The notes beneath the pieces are model-generated. The model was not told where the DNA came from. It made no database searches and saw only the letters and a list, made by a program, of their open reading frames with translations. A DNA stretch of 64,000 nucleotides from UBA6163 sp041753075 (GTDB lineage Bacteria; Planctomycetota; Planctomycetia; Pirellulales; Pirellulaceae): positions 1 to 64,000 of the forward strand of contig JBGSVE010000057.1 in the NCBI GenBank assembly GCA_041753075.1, read 5' to 3'. The position numbers and the translations under genes were made by a program. Shown one piece after another: positions 45,115 to 53,248 of this stretch (positions are counted from its first letter, which is position 1; each line of letters opens with the position of its first letter).

Positions 45115-45276
45115 GCGGCTCAATTCTTGCACCAGCCGGATTAATCTTGATTTTTTCGCAGGAATTGTGCAGACTGAGACTGGAATTCACGCGATATTCA
45201 CAATGTCGGGTGTCTTTTTTTCATTCAAGCGTGTTAGTCGCATGGGCGGCAACTTCCGGACGAGGGTTTCGACTCG

Positions 45277-46137
45277 ATGGAAGCGGATCTCGCCATTTCG
45301 ATTCTCGTTATTCTTGCTTTGGCCGCTTTGGCCAGCGTGATTGGGTATCGCTTCGGCTTGAGATTGTCGCCCCTGCTACGGATTTCGCTGTTCGCCGCAA
45401 GCATGTTAGCGGCCACGATTCATGCGGCGATTGTGTCGGGGCGGCTGGAATTGGCGGGCCTATTTCGGCTCAGCTCAGCGATCTGCTTTACCAATATAAC
45501 GCCGGTTTTAATTTGCTTTTCGGTCGGCTTGGCGTGGACGATTCCGGGGCCTGATGCGTTTGTTCGGCACGTTCGATTATCGCTGATGGCGGCTTTATCG
45601 GTGTTGTTTTTCTTTGCCCCGCTGCTGCGTCCGGCGATCAGGCCGGTGATCAGCGATGAAGCGACCCGGTTCGACAAGGGCGTCTGTTTGCAGAGTCATC
45701 CGGCTAGCTGTGCAGCGGCGGCGGCGGCGACGTTGCTCAGCGCGCATGGAATTTCGGTGTCCGAAAGCCAGATGATGCACGCTTGTTTGACAAGTCGCGA
45801 TGGTACCGAGCCATTGGGGCTTTACCGCGGCTTGGTATTGCGAACTCAATCGCGAAGATTGTCACCGCGATTGGCTTCGCACGACGCAGCGCAGTGGGAC
45901 CAGCTTTGCCAATATCCATTGGTGGCGTTGGTAACGTTTCGTAACGACGAGAATTCGGCACCGCCGACGCTGCGGCGCATTTTGGGTCGTGACGCCGAAG
46001 GTCATGCGATTGTGGTCTTTGGCCGGACGCCCGGCGGAAAGTTCATCGTCGGAGATCCCGCCGTTGGTCGAACCCTTTGGGACCAAGAGGTTTTTGAACG
46101 TCGCTTCAGCGGTCAGGCGATCTACCTGTCTTGCTAG
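45277..46137 (+). CDS. Membrane-anchored C39-type cysteine peptidase
   Basis: Residues 1-125 contain four hydrophobic helices. The C-terminal part (about 130-286) matches peptidase C39: Gln139 and the nucleophile Cys145 in CLQSHPASCAAAAAATLL, His243 in EGHAIVVFG, and Asp260 in FIVGDPAVGRTLW. C39 peptidases usually cut double-glycine leaders inside bacteriocin ABC exporters; this one has no ABC module and instead stands next to WXG100 and FtsK/EccC genes. The ATG at 45277 has GAGGG about 10 nt upstream. All four active-site residues are present. Confidence 0.82.
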   Translation: MEADLAISILVILALAALASVIGYRFGLRLSPLLRISLFAASMLAATIHAAIVSGRLELAGLFRLSSAICFTNITPVLICFSVGLAWTIPGPDAFVRHVRLSLMAALSVLFFFAPLLRPAIRPVISDEATRFDKGVCLQSHPASCAAAAAATLLSAHGISVSESQMMHACLTSRDGTEPLGLYRGLVLRTQSRRLSPRLASHDAAQWDQLCQYPLVALVTFRNDENSAPPTLRRILGRDAEGHAIVVFGRTPGGKFIVGDPAVGRTLWDQEVFERRFSGQAIYLSC

Positions 46138-46213
46138 TGGGGCGTTTGACTTCGACGCCCCACTTGAACCACACTAGAGGCGGTAATTCACTCTTTTCTG
46201 GATAACGCACTCG

Positions 46214-46996
46214 ATGGCCGAGACCGAACATCGCACGCCGACAAACCCTCTAAGCACGCGACCAGACACCGTCGACAATCTGCGATCCAAGCCCAATCGG
46301 CGGCAAGAGCTGGAAAAACTTGTCCGCGAACATGCGGTTGAAATTGATTTGTATTTGGAATTGGCCGCCATCCATCGCGTTGAAGATCGTCCGCTGGAGG
46401 CGCGGCGGTTGCTACAACAAGCACTGCAGCTTAACAAGGAAGACCCGCGCGTATTGTGGGAGTTCGAGGAAGCGACGCTGGCCCGTTCATTGCAGCAGTA
46501 TCGCGAAGTCAGTGATCTTGCCGAGCGGCTGCATACGCCTGAGGTCGATCGCGAACTTAAACGTGCCGAGGCAGATTGGGCAAATCGCCGCTTGGAAGTT
46601 TGTCGCGCGCGCCTGGCGCGAGATCCGGCAAAGCATCAATTGCGACTGGTGATTGCTGAAGCGTTGTATGACTTGGGGATGTATCAAGAAGCGTGCGACG
46701 AAGTTCAACCGTGCTTGGACTTCGACGCTTACTCGCCGTCAGCGCATTTAATTTGCGGCAAGTGTTTGGCCGACATGGGCCGTGACTTGGAAGCGTTAGC
46801 CGCATACCGGGCGGTGGCAATGCGCCGTGCGGTTCCAGCGCCCGCTCGAGTTCGTGCCACCGCGATGAAAGCGGCGGTGGATATTGCCAGACGATTGAAT
46901 TTAGAATTGTCGGTTGAACGTTATCAACATGCGCTCGAAGCCGCCGAGCATGACATCGCAAGCGGACCCAAGCCAGGAACCACAGGAAACCACTGA
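46214..46996 (+). CDS. TPR-repeat protein
   Basis: The 260-residue soluble protein shows several TPR-type helical pairs, such as DLYLELAAIHRVEDRPLEAR, RRLLQQALQLNKEDPRVLW, and LVIAEALYDLGMYQEACDEV. There is no signal peptide. TPR proteins often act as chaperones or scaffolds, so it may hold the small WXG-like proteins encoded next to it. Its TGA overlaps the ATG of the WXG100 gene by one base, so the two are translationally coupled. Confidence 0.82.
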   Translation: MAETEHRTPTNPLSTRPDTVDNLRSKPNRRQELEKLVREHAVEIDLYLELAAIHRVEDRPLEARRLLQQALQLNKEDPRVLWEFEEATLARSLQQYREVSDLAERLHTPEVDRELKRAEADWANRRLEVCRARLARDPAKHQLRLVIAEALYDLGMYQEACDEVQPCLDFDAYSPSAHLICGKCLADMGRDLEALAAYRAVAMRRAVPAPARVRATAMKAAVDIARRLNLELSVERYQHALEAAEHDIASGPKPGTTGNH

Positions 46997-47265
46997 TGAG
47001 TCAAGCCGTTGTTGATCCCGAGCAGTTACGACAATTTGCTTCGCACCTGAAGGTCTTTGCCGAAGAGTTGCGCACGCGCAGCACAACATTAGCAAGCCAG
47101 ATGAATCGGTTGGAGCAAACATGGCGCGATGAGCAACAACGCAAGTTCAGCGAAGACTTCATCGTGCAATTGCGCGGCTTATCCCGAATTATTCAATCGA
47201 CTGAACAACACGTTCCGTATTTGCTTCGCAAGGCCGAGCAAATCGATGCCTACTTGGGTCGATAG
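46996..47265 (+). CDS. WXG100-family protein (type VII secretion substrate-like)
   Basis: The 89-residue protein is the size of ESAT-6/WXG100 proteins and has the central turn TWRDEQQRKFSEDF between two helices. The classical W-x-G is W-R-D here, a variant found in non-actinobacterial members. The helices (residues 8-40 and 52-85) are strongly amphipathic. There is no signal peptide. Position inside a cluster with an FtsK/EccC ATPase supports a secreted or structural role. Confidence 0.83.
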   Translation: MSQAVVDPEQLRQFASHLKVFAEELRTRSTTLASQMNRLEQTWRDEQQRKFSEDFIVQLRGLSRIIQSTEQHVPYLLRKAEQIDAYLGR

Positions 47266-47273
47266 CGAAATTT

Positions 47274-47792
47274 ATGGAAACCAGCGACGTTCGTTCGATT
47301 GATGCGCTGCGGCAACTCAAAGCCGCTTGCCGTGGTTTATCCCAGGACTGGGACGGTGCGCTACAGCAGATCAAGTTTTGTACGACCCGAATCGAAGAGC
47401 ATTTCGCCAGCACGTTGCCAGCCTATTGGCGTGAACAAACCCGTGCAGCGGAGCGAAGGCTTTCGGAATCGCTCGATAATCTGTCGAGGTTGCAGGGGAA
47501 TGTCACCGATGGCAATGCACCGGCGATGACCGAAGCGAAGCAGCGAGTGCAATTAGCGCGGCGGCGATTGGCATTGTGTGAGTCGAAGTCGCGCGCGGCG
47601 AAGACGATTGCCATCGAGATCAATCGCGTCTGCCAAGAACTGGCTGGTCCACTGGCACAAGTTTGCGGCCACGTTGAGGTGACGTTGCCGGGCGCTGCGT
47701 CGGTGCTGGGGCAATGGATTGGGCATCTTGAGGCTTATGCCGACACCGCTGCCGACCGGCCCACGCGAAATCCAAATCGCGAGTCAACGTGA
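47274..47792 (+). CDS. Coiled-coil protein of the WXG/FtsK cluster
   Basis: The 172-residue protein is almost entirely helical, with heptad-like stretches (EAKQRVQLARRRLALCESKS). The phrase AYWREQTRAAERRL resembles the W-R-x-x-x-R turn of its two neighbours. I do not recognise a named family. It starts 8 bp after the WXG100 gene and its TGA overlaps the GTG of the next gene, so it belongs to the same operon. Confidence 0.72.
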   Translation: METSDVRSIDALRQLKAACRGLSQDWDGALQQIKFCTTRIEEHFASTLPAYWREQTRAAERRLSESLDNLSRLQGNVTDGNAPAMTEAKQRVQLARRRLALCESKSRAAKTIAIEINRVCQELAGPLAQVCGHVEVTLPGAASVLGQWIGHLEAYADTAADRPTRNPNREST

Positions 47793-48043
47793 ACCCAACC
47801 CAAGCCAACCTCAGCCCGCTCTTCGACGGCCAGAACCGTTTGCGACAAGATTTTAAGGCCTTCTCGCAGGTCTGGGTAGCGACGAAGGATGATTGGCGTG
47901 ACGGACGCCGCACCCAACTTGAGCGCGAACACTTGCAGGCCCTCGGTCCATCATTAGCACGATTATCCGCGATGCTGGACCAATTCCGTGACTTCGTCAT
48001 CAAGTCGGATCGAGAACTTGCGGATTCAATGACAGAGGATTAG
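47789..48043 (+). CDS. Second WXG100-like small protein
   Basis: The 84-residue protein is helix-turn-helix-like, with the turn KDDWRDGRRTQLEREHL, closely parallel to the WRDEQQRKF turn of the WXG100 gene upstream. The start is a GTG overlapping the stop of the coiled-coil gene. It could form a heterodimer with the first WXG100 protein, as EsxA-EsxB do; this is inference from size, motif and order. Confidence 0.68.
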   Translation: MNPTQANLSPLFDGQNRLRQDFKAFSQVWVATKDDWRDGRRTQLEREHLQALGPSLARLSAMLDQFRDFVIKSDRELADSMTED

Positions 48044-48124
48044 CCAGTTGGTTTACAATGAGGGGTGATCCAACATGCCCACGGTTGCCCTTTTCCTATC
48101 ACCTCGATTTACATCTTTATTGCC

Positions 48125-51100
48125 ATGAGTGAATCTCCTCTGGATGTGGTTGGAATTTTTGATCCGCAGCGCCAGCGGCGCCTGCTCGACGGTGTGGCCA
48201 AACGTGTCCACCGGACGCGCGCAGAACTGGCGAAATTGCAAGCGAGATTGGCCGTCGAAGAAGGTGCCGAGTCTGAACGGCTGGACTTGCGTCGCCACGA
48301 AACGATGGACCACCTGCGCGAACAACGGCGCGAAATGCTCAATCGCTGGGATGACTCCGAGGAGCAGTTGACGCTTCAGTATGAAGCCAGCACCGTACAA
48401 GTCTCGCAAGAGCTAACGAGATTGACAGCGCTTTACCGTCGTAAGTTGACCGAGGAAAAGCAAACGATCGAGCGCAAGGTCAACGCGCGACGCGGAGCCG
48501 TGCTGCAACAATACGAGAACCGTCGTAATGCGCCCGGCCAGCAAATGCGCAAAGAGATTGGTGTCATTGATGAAGCGCTGGTGCCGATTCAAGAAGACAT
48601 TGAACTGGGTCGTGCATTAACGATTCGCCGACTCGATCATTTGCCCGAAGTGGCTGCGGCGGAAAGTCCCGATGATGATGTTTCTCAGCCACCGCCAACT
48701 TCGGTCAAAGAAGCGGTCGAAACAATTCATCGATTGCAACGCCTGGCGCATCAGAGCGTTAATGAAATGCAGACCGGTGCCGCTTCCAAGACGGTTGACT
48801 CGTTTTACTTGCCCGTCGGCGTTGCCGTCTTTATTGTGCTCTGGGTGCTTTGCGTATTGCTGATCAAGCCCAATCAGTTGTTGTTATGGATGGGGGCCAG
48901 CGTGCCGGTGGCCGGCGCGATCGGGTTCACGATCTATTTCATTCTGCTGTTGCCGCTCAAACGCATGACGCGCCGTCTTTATCCGCGCACCGAGCGATTG
49001 CTTGACGCGGCGGAACAGTGTGCCGAGGTCGGACGCAAGATTGCCACCAAGACGGCGCACGAAGCGAGCAAAGAATTGATTGAGCGCCGCGATGCTCATA
49101 TTGTTGCCGCAGAAAAGTGGCACATTGAACAGGACGCCGAAGCCGAGACTCGCCTGGCCGCTGACCAGAATGTGGCGAAGAAAGGTCTCGAAGGAAGTTT
49201 GGAAGACAAGGCACGCACCTTCACCCGCGAGTTCAACCACGTCGGGTCCCAGATGCGCGGCGACGCGGATCTGCTTGCCCAAAACATCTCACAAACCATC
49301 ACGCAAACCGATTCCGAAAATGACAATAAACGCAAATCGCTGGCCGCTAGGCGTGAAGCCGAATTGAATCGGACCGAGCAACGATTGCGAGACGGCTTGA
49401 TACGCGGTTTGCAACGTATGGACTTGGCGTGCGAGCGAATCGAAGGACGATTTCCCGATTGGCAATGTGTCGCCAGCGCGCCACTGTCGGCTGCCCAATC
49501 GATCTCGTGTTTGCCCGTTGGCAAGCTGCTGGTTACCGACCATTTGCGGCATTCGCTCAGCGAGCGACAACTTTCGACGCCGGCCAGCGGCAATTCTGGC
49601 CTCAACTTGTTCGGTGCGGCGCTTCCCGAGGCGATTCCGCTGGTACTGCATCGTCGCTTGCAGACAACACTCATCATTGACGCACCACCGACGCGCATGG
49701 ACCAAGCCATTGACTTGGCCCAGGCCGTCCTGTGGAGATTGCTGTGCGGAGTTGCGCCGGGGCGAGCAAAATTGACGCTGATCGATCCAATTGGGCGCGG
49801 CCAAAATTTTGCCAGCTTCATGTCGATGACCGATCATCAACCCGATCTTGTCGGTCATCGTGTTTGGTCGGGTGAACGGCAAGTCGAAGAACGCGTCGCG
49901 GAGTTGGCCCACCACGCCGAAGATATTTTGCAGGTCAACCTGCGCGATCGATTTGACCGCATTGAGCAATACAATGAAATTGCGGGCTCGATGTTTGAAC
50001 CGTATCGGGCATTGGCGGCCATCGGTTTTCCCGAAGGCCTGACTCGCGACGCGTACAAGCATCTCCGCGCGATCATCGACAGCTCGACTCGCTGTGGCGT
50101 CTTTACGATCTTGGTTTGTGACCAAACAAGACCTTGGCCGAGCGACATGCCGATGCCAGCGGACCATCGTGTGGCGAGACTGAGAATCGATGACGACGGA
50201 CGTTGGCAGCACAACGGCAACGACTTCGCTGAGGTCGAGTTTCAACCCATTGCGTCGCCTCCGGCGGCAACTCGCCCGCTGCTGATCAATCGGATTGGCG
50301 AGGCTGCGGTGAACGCGTCGAAGGTCGAGATTCCTTTCGATGCGGTGGCGAACTCTAAACTCGATCATGCCGCCAGCTTTGTTGGCACGCCGTCGCTGCC
50401 TGATGTTGAACGAACCGACCAAGTGCTGATGATTCCCGTTGGTGTCCAGGGCGCCCGGCGGCTGCAGTCGCTGAAGCTGGGCGAAGGCGTTCGCCAGCAC
50501 GTGCTCGTCGCAGGCAAAACGGGCAGCGGCAAAAGCTCGCTGTTGCACACGATCATCACCGCTGGTGCCGCGCGATACCGACCGGACCAATTGCAATTCT
50601 ATTTGTTGGATTTCAAAAAAGGTGTTGAGTTCAAGATCTATGCTGATGCCGGCTTGCCGCACGCGCGAGTGATTGGCATCGAAAGCGAACGCGAGTTCGG
50701 CCGTAGCGTGCTGCAGCGACTCGACGCCGAACTGCAGCGTCGTGGCGAGCAATTCCGCGATGCGGGTGTTCAGGAATTGTCGGAGTATCGCGAGCAAACT
50801 GGCCGCGAATTGCCGCGTGTAATGTTGATTGTCGACGAGTTCCAGGAAATCTTTTCACGCGATGATCGCTTGGCGTCAGACTCGACGGTGTTGTTAGATC
50901 GACTTGTGCGCCAAGGTAGATCATTCGGAATGCATGTCGTCTTGAGCAGCCAATCACTTGCCGGTGCCCAATCATTGCCGCGTGCCACGCTGGGTCAAAT
51001 GGCAGTTCGGATTGCTTTGCAGTGCAGCGAGTCGGATGCCGTAATGATCTTGAGTGATGACAATACTGCGGCTCGTTTGATCAGCCGACCTGGCGAAGCG

Positions 51101-52063
51101 ATTTACAATGACGCCGGTGGGTTGCTCGAAGGCAATCAACCGTTTCAAGTCGCATACTTGACCGCCGATCGGCAAAAAAATTGGCTCGCCGAAATAACCG
51201 CTCGCGACCAATCGATGGTCGCGGGTCTTGATCCGATCGTTGTGTTCGAAGGCAATCGACCCTGTCGCTGGAACGCTGGCTTGGCGAAGGCCTGCATCAC
51301 GAATCAGAAACCAGGAACGCTGTGCGCACCGCTTGGCGAAGCCGTCGAGATTGGTCCACCGGCAACTCTGGTGCTGCCCCGCGAGCCGGGTCGAAACATC
51401 TTAGTAGTTGCTCCCATTGATATGACCGCTGGTTTGATTGGCACCTGCCTAAGCGGGTTCGCGGCTAGCTCGACTGCACCTCATGCCGCTACGCTGCACT
51501 ACTTTGATGGTGGACGCAGCGATGAGGTATCGATTCCGACCTGGCTCGAGCACAGTGGAATCGATTGTGAAGTTACGAAGCCGCGAGATAGCGAAGTCAA
51601 GATGACTGCGTTGGCGGCAATCGTGCAAGAACGAATCGCCTTGCCTGAACAAGAGCATGCACCGATGGTCTTGGTGGTCGATCCGCTGGAACGGTTTCGT
51701 GATCTGCGACAAGACGAATCGATGAGTTTTTCCCTCGACGGTGCGGCTGGGGCAAGCGGCTCCGAGGCGCTTCAAACGGTGCTTCGCGAAGGACCGGCGG
51801 TAAACGTCTTCACGATTTTGATCTGCGGTTCGGCCGAGACGCTCAGCCGCTGGTTGCCCCGCACTTCGCGACATGATCTGCAGCAGCGAATTCTCGGAAG
51901 GATCAATCCGTCAGATTCATCGGCGTTGATTGATAGCCCCGACGCGGGCGCGCTGTCTGCGGCGACGATGTTGATCTACGATGATTTGGATGGCAGTTTG
52001 CGCAAGTTTCGTGTTTGTGATTTGCCCAATCCCAAGGCCGTTCGCGATTGGCTTGGCAAATAA
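48125..52063 (+). CDS. FtsK/SpoIIIE-family (EccC-like) ATPase of a type VII secretion-like system
   Basis: The 1312-residue protein starts with a long coiled-coil (residues 20-220), two membrane helices (about 229-281), and another coiled-coil (285-420). An ATPase-fold region follows, then a canonical FtsK domain with Walker A VLVAGKTGSGKSSLLHTII (Lys803) and Walker B RVMLIVDEFQEIF (Asp904, Glu905). The C-terminal ~230 residues resemble another ATPase module with a degenerate loop (VVAPIDMTAGL). EccC/EssC proteins have two N-terminal helices and up to three ATPase modules, so the layout agrees. ATG 48125 is chosen; the frame opens 60 nt earlier with a non-conserved leader. EccB, EccD, EccE and mycosin genes are not seen. 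Confidence 0.88.
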   Translation: MSESPLDVVGIFDPQRQRRLLDGVAKRVHRTRAELAKLQARLAVEEGAESERLDLRRHETMDHLREQRREMLNRWDDSEEQLTLQYEASTVQVSQELTRLTALYRRKLTEEKQTIERKVNARRGAVLQQYENRRNAPGQQMRKEIGVIDEALVPIQEDIELGRALTIRRLDHLPEVAAAESPDDDVSQPPPTSVKEAVETIHRLQRLAHQSVNEMQTGAASKTVDSFYLPVGVAVFIVLWVLCVLLIKPNQLLLWMGASVPVAGAIGFTIYFILLLPLKRMTRRLYPRTERLLDAAEQCAEVGRKIATKTAHEASKELIERRDAHIVAAEKWHIEQDAEAETRLAADQNVAKKGLEGSLEDKARTFTREFNHVGSQMRGDADLLAQNISQTITQTDSENDNKRKSLAARREAELNRTEQRLRDGLIRGLQRMDLACERIEGRFPDWQCVASAPLSAAQSISCLPVGKLLVTDHLRHSLSERQLSTPASGNSGLNLFGAALPEAIPLVLHRRLQTTLIIDAPPTRMDQAIDLAQAVLWRLLCGVAPGRAKLTLIDPIGRGQNFASFMSMTDHQPDLVGHRVWSGERQVEERVAELAHHAEDILQVNLRDRFDRIEQYNEIAGSMFEPYRALAAIGFPEGLTRDAYKHLRAIIDSSTRCGVFTILVCDQTRPWPSDMPMPADHRVARLRIDDDGRWQHNGNDFAEVEFQPIASPPAATRPLLINRIGEAAVNASKVEIPFDAVANSKLDHAASFVGTPSLPDVERTDQVLMIPVGVQGARRLQSLKLGEGVRQHVLVAGKTGSGKSSLLHTIITAGAARYRPDQLQFYLLDFKKGVEFKIYADAGLPHARVIGIESEREFGRSVLQRLDAELQRRGEQFRDAGVQELSEYREQTGRELPRVMLIVDEFQEIFSRDDRLASDSTVLLDRLVRQGRSFGMHVVLSSQSLAGAQSLPRATLGQMAVRIALQCSESDAVMILSDDNTAARLISRPGEAIYNDAGGLLEGNQPFQVAYLTADRQKNWLAEITARDQSMVAGLDPIVVFEGNRPCRWNAGLAKACITNQKPGTLCAPLGEAVEIGPPATLVLPREPGRNILVVAPIDMTAGLIGTCLSGFAASSTAPHAATLHYFDGGRSDEVSIPTWLEHSGIDCEVTKPRDSEVKMTALAAIVQERIALPEQEHAPMVLVVDPLERFRDLRQDESMSFSLDGAAGASGSEALQTVLREGPAVNVFTILICGSAETLSRWLPRTSRHDLQQRILGRINPSDSSALIDSPDAGALSAATMLIYDDLDGSLRKFRVCDLPNPKAVRDWLGK

Positions 52064-52097
52064 CGCTCCGTTACGATCTGGACGGTAACTCAGCTCG

Positions 52098-52205
52098 ATG
52101 CCACTTTCTCCGAGTCCGACCGATGAAGATTTGTCTAACTTAGAATTTGAAGCGATTGCCGGAATTGAGGCTGATTTCCAGCGCCGTTTGCGAGACCGAT
52201 CATGA
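52098..52205 (+). CDS. Possible small acidic protein (35 aa) after the FtsK gene
   Basis: An ATG at 52098 opens a 35-codon frame, beginning MPLSPSPTDEDLSNLEFEAI and ending in a basic RRLRDRS. It begins 34 bp after the FtsK-type gene in the same direction. There is no obvious Shine-Dalgarno site, so it may be chance. The rest of the gap, 52206-52445, shows no gene; it contains a TTGACT at 52245 but no good -10 at the right distance. Confidence 0.35.
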   Translation: MPLSPSPTDEDLSNLEFEAIAGIEADFQRRLRDRS

Positions 52206-52445
52206 CATTTTGAAAGCTTGAATGTTACCTGCATAGGCGGAGCATTGACTAAATGATGCGTCCGGCTGGCACACTACTCCTTTATTTACTGCTTGGCGGT
52301 CTAGGCTGATTGCGCAAGCTGCGAGCGCGCGGATGTTTTTTGCGGTTGATTTGGCTTATTGCAGTCGATCTACCAATTTTGATGACGGGTCGGTTACAAG
52401 CTAGTTCCGCTGCGATGGATCGCGCGGTTTGAGGCCCAGGCTGCG

Positions 52446-53195
52446 ATGGGCGAACGATTGAAATGGAATCAACGAAGGCAGGGCAAAGTGTGCATCCGAT
52501 TGTGCGTGTTGGCGCTGGTGGCCGGTGAGTTGCTAGCGATATCGTCGGGATGTGCTGGTCGTCGTTATGCCCATCTGATGAAGGACGGGACGATCGATAT
52601 GGTCGGCAGTCACGACGCGGGTGCCGCCGTCTGGAACCCATTGGTCGATGAAGCGGTCGCCAAGATTTTGACGCGATGTCCGCCGGCGGTCCAGCAAGTC
52701 GGCTTCGATGGCCAGATGTCGGTCGATCCCGCGACGGGCATGCCGCGTCCATCTAGCTCGACGATTTGTTTTGTCGGTATCGAGAACAAAAGTGCCGAGG
52801 AGCTGCTCGACTTCAAGGATCAACTTTACGAACGCATTGATTCTCAAATCAATAGTGCGGCACAATTTCGCAGCGTCAGTCGCCGGCTTGTTGATGCGGC
52901 GCTCGTTGAAACACGACTGCGACCGGACTCGTTGTTCTTACCTGACAATCGCTCGGCGTTTGCCGCGGCGCTGGGACGCCAGGGTATGCCGATTGATCTG
53001 CTGATGTATGCCACGATCACCAGCGGCACAACCGATCGCAATAGCTCAACTCAGCGCGACTATGTGCTCACGATTGAGATGGTTGATTTGCACAGCGGCG
53101 AGTACGTCAAAGAGTCCGCGAAGATTCGCAAGGGTTACCACACAACACGAGCGGGTAAGTGGTGGAACTTTGGTCTCGGCCAAGGGGATGGCTGA
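52446..53195 (+). CDS. LpoB-like lipoprotein (penicillin-binding protein activator family)
   Basis: The 249-residue product has an N-terminal signal ending in ISSGC (Cys36), consistent with a lipoprotein. The core (about residues 100-220) matches the LpoB fold: STICFVGIENKSAEELLDFK, LYERIDSQINSAAQFRSVSR, IDLLMYATI, DYVLTIEMVDLHSGEYVKES. LpoB activates the peptidoglycan synthase PBP1b in Gammaproteobacteria. A planctomycete homologue may have another partner. The next gene encodes a COG3014-like lipoprotein, a pairing that I recall in other genomes. Confidence 0.8.
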   Translation: MGERLKWNQRRQGKVCIRLCVLALVAGELLAISSGCAGRRYAHLMKDGTIDMVGSHDAGAAVWNPLVDEAVAKILTRCPPAVQQVGFDGQMSVDPATGMPRPSSSTICFVGIENKSAEELLDFKDQLYERIDSQINSAAQFRSVSRRLVDAALVETRLRPDSLFLPDNRSAFAAALGRQGMPIDLLMYATITSGTTDRNSSTQRDYVLTIEMVDLHSGEYVKESAKIRKGYHTTRAGKWWNFGLGQGDG

Positions 53196-53248
53196 TCATC
53201 AACGCGAGACCTGCCGCGAACTTTTGCGAGCAATTTAGCGTTGGGGCA

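Noticed and set aside
49289..50797. 502-codon open frame antisense to the FtsK-type gene
   Set aside because: It lies fully within a gene with Walker A and B motifs and its product is Arg/Gln-rich without family features, so it is a shadow frame.
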